Assembly (NCBI RefSeq): GCF_049647105.1
Contig: NZ_JBARWZ010000288.1
Location: 1-64,000, forward strand
DNA length: 64,000 nt
Reading direction: 5' to 3'
Source of the DNA: Actinophytocola sp049647105
Lineage (GTDB): Bacteria > Actinomycetota > Actinomycetes > Mycobacteriales > Pseudonocardiaceae
The notes under the pieces were generated by a model, which did no database searches, was not told the origin of the DNA, and saw nothing but the letters and a program-made list of their open reading frames with translations. Position numbers and translations under genes: made by a program. This document shows positions 46,848 through 55,825 of the stretch, piece by piece. Position 1 is the stretch's first letter, and the number at the start of each line of letters is the position of its first letter.

Positions 46848-46905
46848 CTTGCTCGCAGGTCAAAGCATGTGCAACGATCACCACACGCGGAGCTATGCCC
46901 GCAAG

Positions 46906-46940
46906 AGCCCCGACCACCTGACATGTGGCCGGGGCTTCCT
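46906..46940 (+). terminator. Intrinsic terminator in the prophage
   Basis: AGCCCCG-A-CCAC (46906-46917) pairs with GTGG-C-CGGGGCT (46925-46936) through one mismatch, 7-base loop, followed by TCCTGCTTTC. The surrounding 46848-46957 stretch has no convincing gene. Confidence 0.7.
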
Positions 46941-46957
46941 GCTTTCAAGGGCAGGTG

Positions 46958-47149
46958 ATGACCGTGGCCCACCCTTCCGAGATCACTGGCTTGTCGCTCG
47001 CGCTGTCGAACACGGAGCTGCAGATCGACAAGGCTCTCGACGACGGCAACCGACGCGCGTTCCGGCTGTGGTGCCAGCGCCGCACGTCGCTGTTGGCGAA
47101 GCTGGAGCGAACCCTGCTCGCGGTGGCCACGACGGAGGTACCCGCGTGA
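46958..47149 (+). CDS. Hypothetical phage protein, 63 residues
   Basis: A helical protein (ITGLSLALSNTELQIDKALD). ATG 46958 with AAGGGCAGG upstream. First gene after the terminator; coupled to the next. Confidence 0.5.
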   Translation: MTVAHPSEITGLSLALSNTELQIDKALDDGNRRAFRLWCQRRTSLLAKLERTLLAVATTEVPA

Positions 47150-47409
47150 GCGACGAAGCCAGCGACCGCGTGACAGGTGCTCTCGCCGACGCCATCAAAG
47201 CGGGCGAGCTGGGCGACGACCCGAAGGGCATGCCCGCGCAGTGGGTACTGATCGGCACCTACTACGACAGCGAGGGCGAGAACTGCACCGTGTTCCTCAC
47301 GAACAACGGGGCGCGGATGCACGAGACCCTCGGCCTGCTGGCGCTGGGCACGGTCGCGTGGAACGAGCAGGCGGCCCGCTGGGTCCACGACTCCGACAGC
47401 GACGCCTGA
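47146..47409 (+). CDS. Hypothetical phage protein, 87 residues
   Basis: Helical N terminus (SDRVTGALADAIKAGELGDD) and a beta-rich C-terminal part (WVLIGTYYDSEGENCTVFLT). GTG start. Unknown function. Confidence 0.55.
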   Translation: MSDEASDRVTGALADAIKAGELGDDPKGMPAQWVLIGTYYDSEGENCTVFLTNNGARMHETLGLLALGTVAWNEQAARWVHDSDSDA

Positions 47410-47490
47410 CCAAGATCCATCTATCGACAAACCTGCAGGTCGCATCCAAGCCACCTGCGGTTTTCCATCACTCCACACGGAGGCGGCGAG

Positions 47491-47898
47491 ATGCCAACCC
47501 AGAAGGTCAACGCCCAACAGATCGACGACGAGTGCACGCACGGCTGGTACACCGAGGTGTCGTGGCGCAAGCAGCCGCAGCCCGGGCAGCACGCCGAGCA
47601 GGGCAACGCGCCCGGTCACGTGCAGATCACCACGGTCAACGTCCACTCCCCGTTCGCCTTCCCCGACAAGGACACGGGTGATCACTTCGAGGCGGGCGAG
47701 AAGTTCGACGGCTGGCGCGTCACGCTCGACGAGGACGGCATCGACCGGTTGATCAAGACGTTGCACAAGGCCAAGCGGCAGGCGTTCGGCGACACACCGC
47801 CGGGCCTGCCATCGGGTCCGATCCGGGTGATCGGCGACGAGCAGGTGGCAGCCGCAGAGCGTGGCGTGTACCTGCCGAACGAGGACAGGGTCATCTGA
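47491..47898 (+). CDS. Hypothetical phage protein, 135 residues
   Basis: A protein with a beta-rich core (THGWYTEVSWRKQPQPG; GHVQITTVNVHSPFAFPDKD) and a helical stretch (LDEDGIDRLIKTLHKAKRQA). GGAGGCGG precedes ATG 47491. An 81-base intergenic stretch lies before it. Confidence 0.6.
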   Translation: MPTQKVNAQQIDDECTHGWYTEVSWRKQPQPGQHAEQGNAPGHVQITTVNVHSPFAFPDKDTGDHFEAGEKFDGWRVTLDEDGIDRLIKTLHKAKRQAFGDTPPGLPSGPIRVIGDEQVAAAERGVYLPNEDRVI

Positions 47899-48110
47899 TG
47901 GCGGTCCTGGTCAAGGCTCCGCTCCTCTGCCCCGACTGCGACAGCGACCTGCTCGTCCCCGTAGTGGTCGAGGTGGACGGCAGGATCAAGGTCGCCGAGG
48001 ACGAGGGCACGGCGATGTTCACCGAGCACGTGATGTCGGACCCGGAGAACCACCCGACGTTCGCCATACCTGACACCGCAGACACCTCAGACACCTCAGA
48101 CTCGGCATGA
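47898..48110 (+). CDS. Zinc-ribbon phage protein, 70 residues
   Basis: One CPDC pair, a beta-rich body (LLVPVVVEVDGRIKVAEDEG) and a tail made of a short repeat (TADTSDTSD) from tandem ACACCTCAG DNA. The ATG shares its first base with the previous stop. Confidence 0.55.
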   Translation: MAVLVKAPLLCPDCDSDLLVPVVVEVDGRIKVAEDEGTAMFTEHVMSDPENHPTFAIPDTADTSDTSDSA

Positions 48111-48313
48111 CTGCCCCCGAACAGCCAGACGTGCAGATCCTCCTGAACCCGAACGGCGTCGCCGGCAGGGTCGTGATCAACGGCATGGACATGGGGCAGG
48201 TCTTGGACCTCAAGGTCCACGAGTTCGTACCCGACGAAGACATCGCGAAGGTCACTGTGACCCTGCTGCCGTCGAAGCTGCTGGTGACTGTCGATGCCGA
48301 CCCGGGCGAGTAG
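48107..48313 (+). CDS. Hypothetical phage protein, 68 residues
   Basis: A compact beta-strand-rich protein (DVQILLNPNGVAGRVVINGM; IAKVTVTLLPSKLLVTV), resembling small actinophage proteins of unknown function that often precede the terminase region. Overlaps the HNH start. Confidence 0.6.
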   Translation: MTAPEQPDVQILLNPNGVAGRVVINGMDMGQVLDLKVHEFVPDEDIAKVTVTLLPSKLLVTVDADPGE

Positions 48314-48641
48314 ACGCTGCTCCTTCCCCGGCTGCCCCACGCGGGCGGGCCAGTGCGAGAAGCACGACAGCATGCGCAACCGCGGCTACCACCGCACCAC
48401 CCCAACCAAGGTAGCCAGACAACAGCCAGGGGTGCAGGCACACAGGACAGCAGCAGTCGCAGCGCACGTCCAACGCCACGGCTGGCTGTGCCTCGGCGAC
48501 GACAACCACCCGAGACACGAGTGCCACGACCTCACCGCAGACGACCCGCTACCCATCGCACTAGGCGGCGACCCCATGCAACACCTCGTCGTCATGTGTA
48601 GATCAGCGAACAGCAGCAAGGGCGCACGCCCACCGTACTGA
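48294..48641 (+). CDS. HNH endonuclease next to the terminase
   Basis: A 115-residue HNH protein. Basic N terminus with CSFPGCPTRAGQCEKH, then HECHDLTADDPLPIALGGDP and VVMCRSANSSKG. HNH proteins at this position are needed for DNA packaging in HK97-like phages with cos ends, where they act with the terminase. ATG 48294. Confidence 0.82.
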   Translation: MPTRASRRCSFPGCPTRAGQCEKHDSMRNRGYHRTTPTKVARQQPGVQAHRTAAVAAHVQRHGWLCLGDDNHPRHECHDLTADDPLPIALGGDPMQHLVVMCRSANSSKGARPPY

Positions 48642-48823
48642 CAGGTCGACCGGGTGCCCCACGCTCCGTGTAGCGGCACCTGTAGCGGCCGGAACGATCA
48701 TGACTTGATGATCCACACCCACCCCTGGGGGTACCCCTCCCCCCAGGGCCACCCAGCTCCACGCCCCGGGCAAGGCTCATCCACGCGCGGACAGGTTTTC
48801 GGCAATCGGCTAGGGGGGTGATC
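48642..48823 (+). other. Gene-free stretch before the terminase, possible cos region
   Basis: Contains TGTAGCGGC twice with a 12-bp period (48669-48677, 48681-48689) and a 9-bp perfect stem (CCCTGGGGG 48723-48731 with CCCCCAGGG 48740-48748). No open frame of note. Its position between HNH and small terminase genes is the usual place of cos or pac in such phages. Confidence 0.4.
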
Positions 48824-49312
48824 ATGGGCAAGCGTGGTCCGGCGAAGCGTCCGACGAACTTGGCGTTGTTGCATGGGGAGTCGCGGCCGTCGCGGGTGAA
48901 CCTGGATGAGCCGGTGCCAGACGCCGGCGAGGTGTCCCCGCCAGCGTGGCTGGGTGAAGAGGCGCGTGCGGTGTGGGAGCGGTTGGCGCCGGACCTGGAG
49001 AAGCAGGGTGTGCTGACCGCGTGGGATGTGGACTCGTTCGCGACGTTCTGCTCGGCGGTCGTGACGAACCGGCTCGCGTTGATGGACGTCGAGAAGAACG
49101 GCACGTCGTGCACCACCCCGGTCCGGGAGATGTCGGACGGCACGATCATCTACGAGCTGCGGAAGAACCCGGCGTGGCAGGTGGCGCGGGAGTCGACCGC
49201 GATCCTGGTGACGCTCGGCGGCCGGTTCGGGTTGAACCCGTCGGACCGCGGCCAGTTGAAGATGAAGCCCGAGGGCGACGAGGGCAAGGGAGCTGACCGG
49301 CTGCTCGGCTGA
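48824..49312 (+). CDS. terS: Phage terminase small subunit, P27 family
   Basis: A 162-residue protein starting MGKRGPAKRPTNLALLHGES, the P27-type beginning, with the family core PPAWLGEEARAVWERLAPDL and a helical oligomerisation end. ATG 48824 is preceded by AGGGGGG; a GTG two codons earlier is less likely. It recognises the packaging site and hands DNA to the large subunit. Confidence 0.92.
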   Translation: MGKRGPAKRPTNLALLHGESRPSRVNLDEPVPDAGEVSPPAWLGEEARAVWERLAPDLEKQGVLTAWDVDSFATFCSAVVTNRLALMDVEKNGTSCTTPVREMSDGTIIYELRKNPAWQVARESTAILVTLGGRFGLNPSDRGQLKMKPEGDEGKGADRLLG

Positions 49313-49321
49313 GGGGAGGCC

Positions 49322-50986
49322 GTGTTGGCTCTCCCGTTGTGCGGGTTCACCCTCGACGGGTTGACCTGCAAGAAGCGTGGCGATCACTGGTGTCAGCCGC
49401 GGGCGGATCACGCGAAGGCGTTCTTCGAAGAGGTGCTTGTTCACACGAAGGGTGTGTGGGCGCGCCGCAAGTTCATCCTGTCGACCTGGCAGGACGACGA
49501 GATCATCGGGCCGATCTTTGGGCCGGTGCGGTGGTCGGAAGAGTTCGAGTGCTACGTGCGGGTGATCCGCATCGTGTGGATCGAGCTCGCACGCAAGCAG
49601 GGCAAGTCGGAGATCCTGGCCGGGATCGCGCTGTACATGCTGTGCGCGGACGGCGAGGACTCGGCGGAGATCTACGGCGCGGCGTGTGACCGGGATCAGG
49701 CCCGCAAGGTGTTCGACGTCGCTGCCCGGATGGTGAAGCTGTCGCCGGTGTTGTCGCGCCGGCTGATCGTGAAGAACCACGAGAAGCGGATCGTCGACGA
49801 GAAAACCGGTTCCTACTACGAGGTGATCGCCGCGGACGCGGCCGGGAACCTCGGGCACAACCCGCACGCGATCGTGTTCGACGAGGTGTTGACGCAGAAG
49901 AACGGTGACCTGTGGGACTCGCTGCGCACGGCGATGGGTACCCGGTCACAGGCGTTGATGATCGCCGCCACGACACCAGGTGATGATCCGTCGTCGTGGT
50001 GCGGTGGGATGCACGACGAGATGGAACGGGTCGCCGAGACCCCCGACCGGTCCCCGCACATCCACGTGTTCCTGCGGAACACCCCACCGGATGCGGACCC
50101 GTGGGACGAGAACAACTGGGGCTACGCGAACCCGGCGCTCGGCGAGTTCCTGTCGATCCAGGCGTTGCGGGACGAAGCGCTCGAGGCGCGGAACGACCCG
50201 TCGAAAGAGAACTCGTTCCGGCAGTTCCGACTGGCGCAGTGGGTGCGGCAGAAGTTCCGGTGGATGCCGATGCACCTGTGGGACGAATGCGCCGGCGAAC
50301 CGTGGCTGTCGCCCGACTACCGCCGATCAGCCCTCACCGGGAAGGTCGCGTGGGCGGGGTTCGACCTCGCCGCGAAGTTCGACTTGGTGTCGTGGTCGCT
50401 GCTCATCCCCGACGGGGACGAGGTCCACGCGCTGTGGCGGTTCTGGCTCCCCGAGGACGCCCTCGAGGGCTTGGACAAGCACAACAACGGCAAGTTCACC
50501 CGGTGGGCCCGCGAAGGATGGTTGACGGTCACCGAAGGCAACGTCGTCGACTACGACCGCATCTACACGGACATCGCGCAGGACTCCCGAGACTTCACGA
50601 TCCGGGCCGCAGACGCTGACCAGTGGTCGATGGCGCCGGTGATCCAGGAGATCGAGAAGCGAACCGGCGTGTGGGAGATCGACGCCTACAACAACACCTA
50701 CCAGCGGATGACGCCCGGCATGACCGAGCTCATGACGTTGGTGAAGTCGGAGCGGTTGAGGCATCACAACAACCCGATCGCCCGGTTCTGCTTCGACGCC
50801 GTGGAGATCCGCAAAGCCCCGTACAACCCCGAACTGATCCGTCCGGACAAACCGGAGCGAGACAAGTCGGGGAAACGTATCGACGCTGTCCCGTCGCTGG
50901 CGATGGCGTGCTCGGCGTGGAAACGAGACCCGCTTCCCGAACAGTCCGCCAGGTCGCGCCGCAAAGTGATCGTGTCCAACAGGTGA
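49322..50986 (+). CDS. terL: Phage terminase large subunit
   Basis: A 554-residue Terminase_1/HK97-type protein. Translocase ATPase: Walker A variant ARKQGKSE, Walker B AIVFDEVL, coupling motif AATTP. Nuclease: acidic residues in GFDLAAKFDLVSW and ADADQWSMAP and near the end DAVPSLAMACSAW. GTG 49322 starts 9 bases after the small subunit. Powers DNA packaging and cuts the concatemer. Confidence 0.95.
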   Translation: MLALPLCGFTLDGLTCKKRGDHWCQPRADHAKAFFEEVLVHTKGVWARRKFILSTWQDDEIIGPIFGPVRWSEEFECYVRVIRIVWIELARKQGKSEILAGIALYMLCADGEDSAEIYGAACDRDQARKVFDVAARMVKLSPVLSRRLIVKNHEKRIVDEKTGSYYEVIAADAAGNLGHNPHAIVFDEVLTQKNGDLWDSLRTAMGTRSQALMIAATTPGDDPSSWCGGMHDEMERVAETPDRSPHIHVFLRNTPPDADPWDENNWGYANPALGEFLSIQALRDEALEARNDPSKENSFRQFRLAQWVRQKFRWMPMHLWDECAGEPWLSPDYRRSALTGKVAWAGFDLAAKFDLVSWSLLIPDGDEVHALWRFWLPEDALEGLDKHNNGKFTRWAREGWLTVTEGNVVDYDRIYTDIAQDSRDFTIRAADADQWSMAPVIQEIEKRTGVWEIDAYNNTYQRMTPGMTELMTLVKSERLRHHNNPIARFCFDAVEIRKAPYNPELIRPDKPERDKSGKRIDAVPSLAMACSAWKRDPLPEQSARSRRKVIVSNR

Positions 50987-50996
50987 GGGAGGTCGC

Positions 50997-52463
50997 GTGA
51001 AGCTGTCCGACCTCACCCCGGAACAGTGGTACGGCCGGCTCACCGCTCGCGCCTCTCAACAGCGTGAGAACGCGATCACGTGGTGGAAGTACATCAACCT
51101 GCAGCAGGACCTGGTGTACGTCGCCCGGATCATCGCCGAGCAGGACGGCAGGTTCCCGCCGCTGCTGCTGCCGTGGGCCGAGCTGGTCATCGAGTCGGTC
51201 ACCGAGCGGCTACGTCTGGAGAGCTTCCTTTCGGGTGAGCGCCCGGTCGACGAGTTGGTCAAGTCGTGGAACGACAACGACTTGGCGGTCGCGAGCGACG
51301 AGGCACACAAGGCCTCCAGTGTGTCCGGGCTGCACTTCCTGATGATCGGCCCGGAAGGGCCTGGTGGGTCGCCGATGGTGACCACCGAGTACTGCGACCA
51401 GGTCGCGGTCGAGCTGGACCCCAGGACCCGGCAGCCGCTGGTGGGGTTCAAGCAGTGGTCAGAAGACTTCGGCGGCACCCCGGAGGATCACGCGGTCCTG
51501 TTCATCCCCGAGGTTCCTACCGTGACGGACCGCGGCCCTGGCCGTTGCCGGGTGTTCGAGCTCAACGACAAGCGCGAGCTCGAGGAGTCCGAACCTCTCG
51601 GGGAGTGGTCGCGGGTCATCGCCGCTGATCTGTCGCTGCCGAGCGTGCCGTTCGTGCCGATGCTCACCAACCCCGTCCGGGGTATGGGAGTGTCGGACCT
51701 CGTCCAGCTGAAACCGACGCTGGACGGCGCGAACCAGATTGCGACCAACATGATGGCCGCGGTCGAGCACCACGCGGTCGGCCGGAAGTGGATTGTCGGC
51801 GCCACCGAGGGCGACTTCGTCGACGAGAACGGGAAGCAGATCCCCCTGTGGAAAGTCGCGATGGGCGACGTGTGGGGGATCCCGCACCCGAAGCAGGAGC
51901 AGCGCGGCGAGTCGACACCTGAGACGAAGGTCGGGCAGTTCGCGGCGTCGGATCTGAGGAACTTCCACGAGTCGTTGAAGACCCTCGCGCAGGTCGCCGC
52001 ATCCAAGTACGGCCTGCCCCCGCTGTACATGGGGTACTCGAGCGACAACCCGGCATCCGCAGAAGCCATCCAGTTCTCTCTTGAGCGGTTGGTGCTGCGC
52101 GCCGAGAAACGGCAGCTTTGGTACGGCGGGGCGTGGGAACGCGCCGGCCGTATCCAGTGGGCGATCCTCGGGAACGACCCCGCGGAGATCTCCGGCATGG
52201 AGTCGAAGTGGCGCAACGCCGCGACCCCAACGATGGCCTCCAAGATGGACGCCGCGGTCAAGGCCGTCGGCGGGCCGGTCATCGACCAAGAGCAAGCCTG
52301 GAACGACATCGGCTACTCGGAAGCCACGAAGCAGGCCATGCGGGAGCGGATGTCACGGGTCGGCGCCCAAGCGGCGGCGAACCTCCGCGACATCGACCAA
52401 ATCCCAGCCACCCTGCCGCCGCTGCCTGAGGTGAACGGTGTCGCTCCCGCGCTCCGTAGCTGA
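50997..52463 (+). CDS. Phage portal protein (SPP1 Gp6-like)
   Basis: A 488-residue portal of the Phage_prot_Gp6 group: NLQQDLVYVARIIAEQDGRF near the start, a beta-rich wing (MVTTEYCDQVAVELDPRTRQ) and a long helical crown. Twelve copies form the capsid vertex for DNA passage. GTG start; the stop lies 26 bases inside the next gene. Confidence 0.92.
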   Translation: MKLSDLTPEQWYGRLTARASQQRENAITWWKYINLQQDLVYVARIIAEQDGRFPPLLLPWAELVIESVTERLRLESFLSGERPVDELVKSWNDNDLAVASDEAHKASSVSGLHFLMIGPEGPGGSPMVTTEYCDQVAVELDPRTRQPLVGFKQWSEDFGGTPEDHAVLFIPEVPTVTDRGPGRCRVFELNDKRELEESEPLGEWSRVIAADLSLPSVPFVPMLTNPVRGMGVSDLVQLKPTLDGANQIATNMMAAVEHHAVGRKWIVGATEGDFVDENGKQIPLWKVAMGDVWGIPHPKQEQRGESTPETKVGQFAASDLRNFHESLKTLAQVAASKYGLPPLYMGYSSDNPASAEAIQFSLERLVLRAEKRQLWYGGAWERAGRIQWAILGNDPAEISGMESKWRNAATPTMASKMDAAVKAVGGPVIDQEQAWNDIGYSEATKQAMRERMSRVGAQAAANLRDIDQIPATLPPLPEVNGVAPALRS

Positions 52464-53373
52464 CGTCGGCCGCCACTACGCCACCCTGCAAGCGCAGATC
52501 GTCGAGGAGGCGCTGGCGCTGCTCGCCCCGACCATCCGCAAGGGCAAAGCCTCGCCGGAGGTGTGGCGGGACTCGATCCAGACGGTCGGGAACCGGCTGC
52601 TGCTGCTGCAAGTCCTGGCAGCCTCGTACGCGGACGCCTACCTCAACGACATCCTCGAGGCACAGAACGCTGACGGCGGATCCGAAGGACGGGTGAACCC
52701 GCAGGCGTTCGCCGACCTGACCGACGGCGGCGGGTCGTGGCTCCAAGCCCTGGTGTACGCACCGAACTCGGTACGCCCCCCCAGCGGTGCGGACTGGTCC
52801 CGGTTCGGGTTCGTCGCGAACTCGATCGTGAAGACCGGGCTCGGCGACACAGCGCGCGCCGCAGTCCAGTCAGGGATGCAGGCCCGCCCGTCGGTGACCG
52901 GCTACGTGCGGATGCTGCGCGGCACCTCGTGTGCCCGCTGCGCCATCCTCGCCGGCCGCCACTACAAGTCGGCGGTCGCGTTCAACCGGCACAAGCGGTG
53001 CGACTGCATCCATGTCCCGGCCGCCGAGGACGTGGACGACGACTGGACCACCGACCCCGACACCTACTTTCGGTCACTGTCCCGCGAGGAACAGGACCGC
53101 CTGTTTACGAAGACCGGCGCCGAGACGATCCGCATGGGCGGCGACATGGCGCAGGTCGTGAACGCCCGCCAAGGCATCACCACCGCGCAGGCGTTCGGCC
53201 AGGACGTGCAGGCCACCACGGTCGGCACCACCCGCCGCGGCCTCGCCGGGCAACGCCTGCAAGGCCGGATACCCCGGCTGTTGCCGGACGAAATCTTCCT
53301 CCAAGCCGAACGGCTTGGCTGGGATCGCGCCGAGACGCTGCGACAGCTTCGGCGCTTCGCATACGTGCTCTGA
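52438..53373 (+). CDS. MuF-like minor head protein
   Basis: A 311-residue protein with a helical N-terminal half and a Phage_Mu_F-like core bearing CARCAILAGRHYKSAVAFNR followed by CDCIHVP, the zinc-type residues of capsid-morphogenesis proteins. GTG 52438. Always found after portal in this group; enters the head and may be ejected with the DNA. Confidence 0.85.
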   Translation: MSLPRSVADVGRHYATLQAQIVEEALALLAPTIRKGKASPEVWRDSIQTVGNRLLLLQVLAASYADAYLNDILEAQNADGGSEGRVNPQAFADLTDGGGSWLQALVYAPNSVRPPSGADWSRFGFVANSIVKTGLGDTARAAVQSGMQARPSVTGYVRMLRGTSCARCAILAGRHYKSAVAFNRHKRCDCIHVPAAEDVDDDWTTDPDTYFRSLSREEQDRLFTKTGAETIRMGGDMAQVVNARQGITTAQAFGQDVQATTVGTTRRGLAGQRLQGRIPRLLPDEIFLQAERLGWDRAETLRQLRRFAYVL

Positions 53374-53413
53374 CCCGCGATGGGCCAGGCCGGAATCCTT
53401 GGAGGACCGCGCG

Positions 53414-54037
53414 ATGCGGCGAACCATCCTGCCCACCCACCCGTTCCTCCGTCACCCCCACACCGGTGCGCCTCTCCAGGCCGTCGGCGTGGTCAACGGC
53501 AAACCGGTCTGGCCGATCCTCGGTGGATCGGAGCCGGGCGGGGAACCAACGCCTCCAGCACCTGTCCCCACCCCGCCGCCGGCGCCCGCGCCGACACCGC
53601 CGAACGAACCCCTCGGGGAACCCGGCAAGGCGGCGCTCGAGGCCGAGCGGAAAGCCCGCAAGGAAGCCGAGAAGGCCGCGAAGGACTTCGAGGCTCGCCT
53701 GAAGGCCATCGAGGACAAGGACAAGTCCGAGCTGGAGAAGGCGACTGCCCGACTCGCAGAACTCGAACAGAACTACGGCACGGAGCGCGCGACGCGCCTG
53801 CGGCTGGAGATCGCCTCCGAGTTCGAGATCGGCAAGGACGACCTCGTGTTGCTCACCGCAACCGACGAGGACGGCCTGCGCGCACAGGCGGAACGGGTCA
53901 AGGCGAGGAACGACGCCGCAGCGGGCCGCCCACCGGCGCCGCTTCCCGGGCAGGGAACACCACCCGCCGCGCCCAAGACGGGCTCGGTCAGCGCTGGCGC
54001 CGACGAATACCGGCGCAAGAACCAGAAAGCTACGTAA
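53414..54037 (+). CDS. Capsid scaffolding protein
   Basis: A 207-residue protein: proline-rich N terminus (GGEPTPPAPVPTPPPAPAPT), then a Lys/Glu/Ala coiled coil (residues about 68-120), then a disordered end. Typical scaffold composition and position just before decoration and capsid genes. ATG 53414 has GGAGGA at 53401-53406. Confidence 0.85.
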   Translation: MRRTILPTHPFLRHPHTGAPLQAVGVVNGKPVWPILGGSEPGGEPTPPAPVPTPPPAPAPTPPNEPLGEPGKAALEAERKARKEAEKAAKDFEARLKAIEDKDKSELEKATARLAELEQNYGTERATRLRLEIASEFEIGKDDLVLLTATDEDGLRAQAERVKARNDAAAGRPPAPLPGQGTPPAAPKTGSVSAGADEYRRKNQKAT

Positions 54038-54058
54038 GCCCTGAAAGGGGACAACCTG

Positions 54059-54778
54059 ATGGAACTCACGCTGAGGACCGAGACCTGGGGTACGGACGAC
54101 AAGTCCTGGCTGGGTTCCCGTCACGGCATCGGAGAGTGCCCGAGCGTCACGCTCGACATCTCCACCTTCACCCAGGCGGTGCACTACCCGGACGGCTACT
54201 TCAAGTCCGGTATCGCGCTGGGGAAGATCACTGCCACCGGCAAGTACGGCCCGTACGCGAGCCAGACCAACGAGGTGCAGTCCGTCACCGTGACGGGCAC
54301 CCCAACCGGTGGCACGTTCACCCTGACCTGGTCCGGGCAGACCACCGCGGCGATTCCCTACAACGCGACCGCCGCTCAGGTGCTGGCCGCGCTGCAGGCG
54401 CTGTCGAACATCGGTGACAACGACGTCGCGGTCACCGGCGGCCCCGCCCCCGGCTCGGCGTTCGCCGTCACGTTCAAGGGCGTGCTCGGCGGCACCGACG
54501 TCGCCGCCATGACGGCGTCCGGCGCCGGGCTCACCGGCGGTTCCTCGCCCAACGTCACCATCGGCACCACCACCGCCGGCGGCGCGAACCCTGCGGCGTC
54601 GGACGGCACGCAGACCCTCGCCGGGTTCCTGTACGCCCCGGTTCCGTACCCGGCGTCGGGTGACGTCGACGTGGTCGGCGCCATGCTCGACCACGGCAAG
54701 GTCGTCAACGCCAAACTGCCCGTGCCCGTCGACGCCGCCGGTCAGACGGACGTCGCCGGCCGGATCATCTTCTACTAG
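54059..54778 (+). CDS. Head decoration protein with an inserted Ig-like domain
   Basis: A 239-residue protein. The two ends (LTLRTETWGTDDKSWLGSRH to GKITATGKYGPY, and SDGTQTLAGFLYAPVPYP to the end) form a lambda-D-like decoration fold; residues about 70-176 are a separate beta-sandwich module (VTGTPTGGTFTLTWSGQTTA; YNATAAQVLAALQALSNIGD) frequent in actinophage virion proteins. The insertion would protrude from the capsid surface. Confidence 0.85.
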   Translation: MELTLRTETWGTDDKSWLGSRHGIGECPSVTLDISTFTQAVHYPDGYFKSGIALGKITATGKYGPYASQTNEVQSVTVTGTPTGGTFTLTWSGQTTAAIPYNATAAQVLAALQALSNIGDNDVAVTGGPAPGSAFAVTFKGVLGGTDVAAMTASGAGLTGGSSPNVTIGTTTAGGANPAASDGTQTLAGFLYAPVPYPASGDVDVVGAMLDHGKVVNAKLPVPVDAAGQTDVAGRIIFY

Positions 54779-54794
54779 GAGGGAGTGACAAACC

Positions 54795-55814
54795 ATGGAA
54801 ATCTACGACGAGTTCATCACTCCCGCCGAGCTGACCGGCTACTCGCGGGCGGCGCTGGACGACCGCCCGGAGAACCAGTTCCTGCTCGACCGGTGGTTCC
54901 CGTACAACGGGGTCAACGACCTCTCGTACCGGTTCACCCGCGGCGGCGGAGACCAGCTTCTCGAGGCGGCGGACTTCCGCGCATTCGACGCCGAGCCGTC
55001 GTTCGGCCGTCGGGCCGGGCTGGCACGCGTCGAGGGCTCGCTGCCCCCGATCGCCCGCCAGTACGAGCTGGACGAGTTCCAGAACCTCACCGCGCGCCGG
55101 GCGAACTCGGAAGAGTTCCGGGCACTGTTCCAGCGGGATGGTGAGCGGATCGCTCGCGAGATCGACATCCGGATGGAGTTCGCGCGCGCGGAAGCGCTCG
55201 TTTCCGGGACCGTCACTCTGAACGAGCGGGGCGTGATGGCGTCCGTCGACTTCGGTCGGTCCGCCTCCCACGTCGTCGCGCCGACCACCCTGTGGTCGGA
55301 TCACACGAACTCGACGCCGATCACCGACCTGCAGACGTGGCGGGATGTTCTCGTCGCTGACGGTCAGGGCGCTGGCGCGATCGTCATGTCCACCACCGCG
55401 GTGAACCACCTCCTGCGCAACAAGGAGGTGCAGGGCCAGGTGTACCCGCTGGCGGCGACCGCGCCGATGGTGACCCGGACCCAGCTGAACCAGGTCCTCG
55501 CGGACTTCGGTCTGCCGGAGATCATCGTGTGGGACGCGACCGCCCGCCGGAACGGTGTTCGGCAGCGGTTCATCCCCGCCGACAAGGTGCTGATGCTGCC
55601 CGCATCCGGGACCGCGCTCGGCGCCACCGTGTACGGCACGACGCTCGAGGCTCAGATCGGCGGTTACGGCGTCAGCGGCGCCGACCTGCCGGGCCTGGTG
55701 GTCGCGGCGTTCATCCAGCGTGAGACCCCGGTTCGGGTGCTGACCATCGGGTCGGCGATCGCCCTGCCGGTTCTCGCGAGCCCGGATGACACGCTCGTCG
55801 CCGATGTCTACTGA
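54795..55814 (+). CDS. Major capsid protein
   Basis: A 339-residue HK97-fold major capsid protein of the phage_cap_E group: N-terminal arm (YDEFITPAELTGYSRAALDD), E-loop region FTRGGGDQLLEAADFRAF, and a spine helix plus P-domain (TWRDVLVADGQGAGAIVMST). GAGGGAG before ATG 54795. The order scaffold-decoration-capsid is standard. Confidence 0.92.
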   Translation: MEIYDEFITPAELTGYSRAALDDRPENQFLLDRWFPYNGVNDLSYRFTRGGGDQLLEAADFRAFDAEPSFGRRAGLARVEGSLPPIARQYELDEFQNLTARRANSEEFRALFQRDGERIAREIDIRMEFARAEALVSGTVTLNERGVMASVDFGRSASHVVAPTTLWSDHTNSTPITDLQTWRDVLVADGQGAGAIVMSTTAVNHLLRNKEVQGQVYPLAATAPMVTRTQLNQVLADFGLPEIIVWDATARRNGVRQRFIPADKVLMLPASGTALGATVYGTTLEAQIGGYGVSGADLPGLVVAAFIQRETPVRVLTIGSAIALPVLASPDDTLVADVY

Positions 55815-55825
55815 GGAGGCTGACG

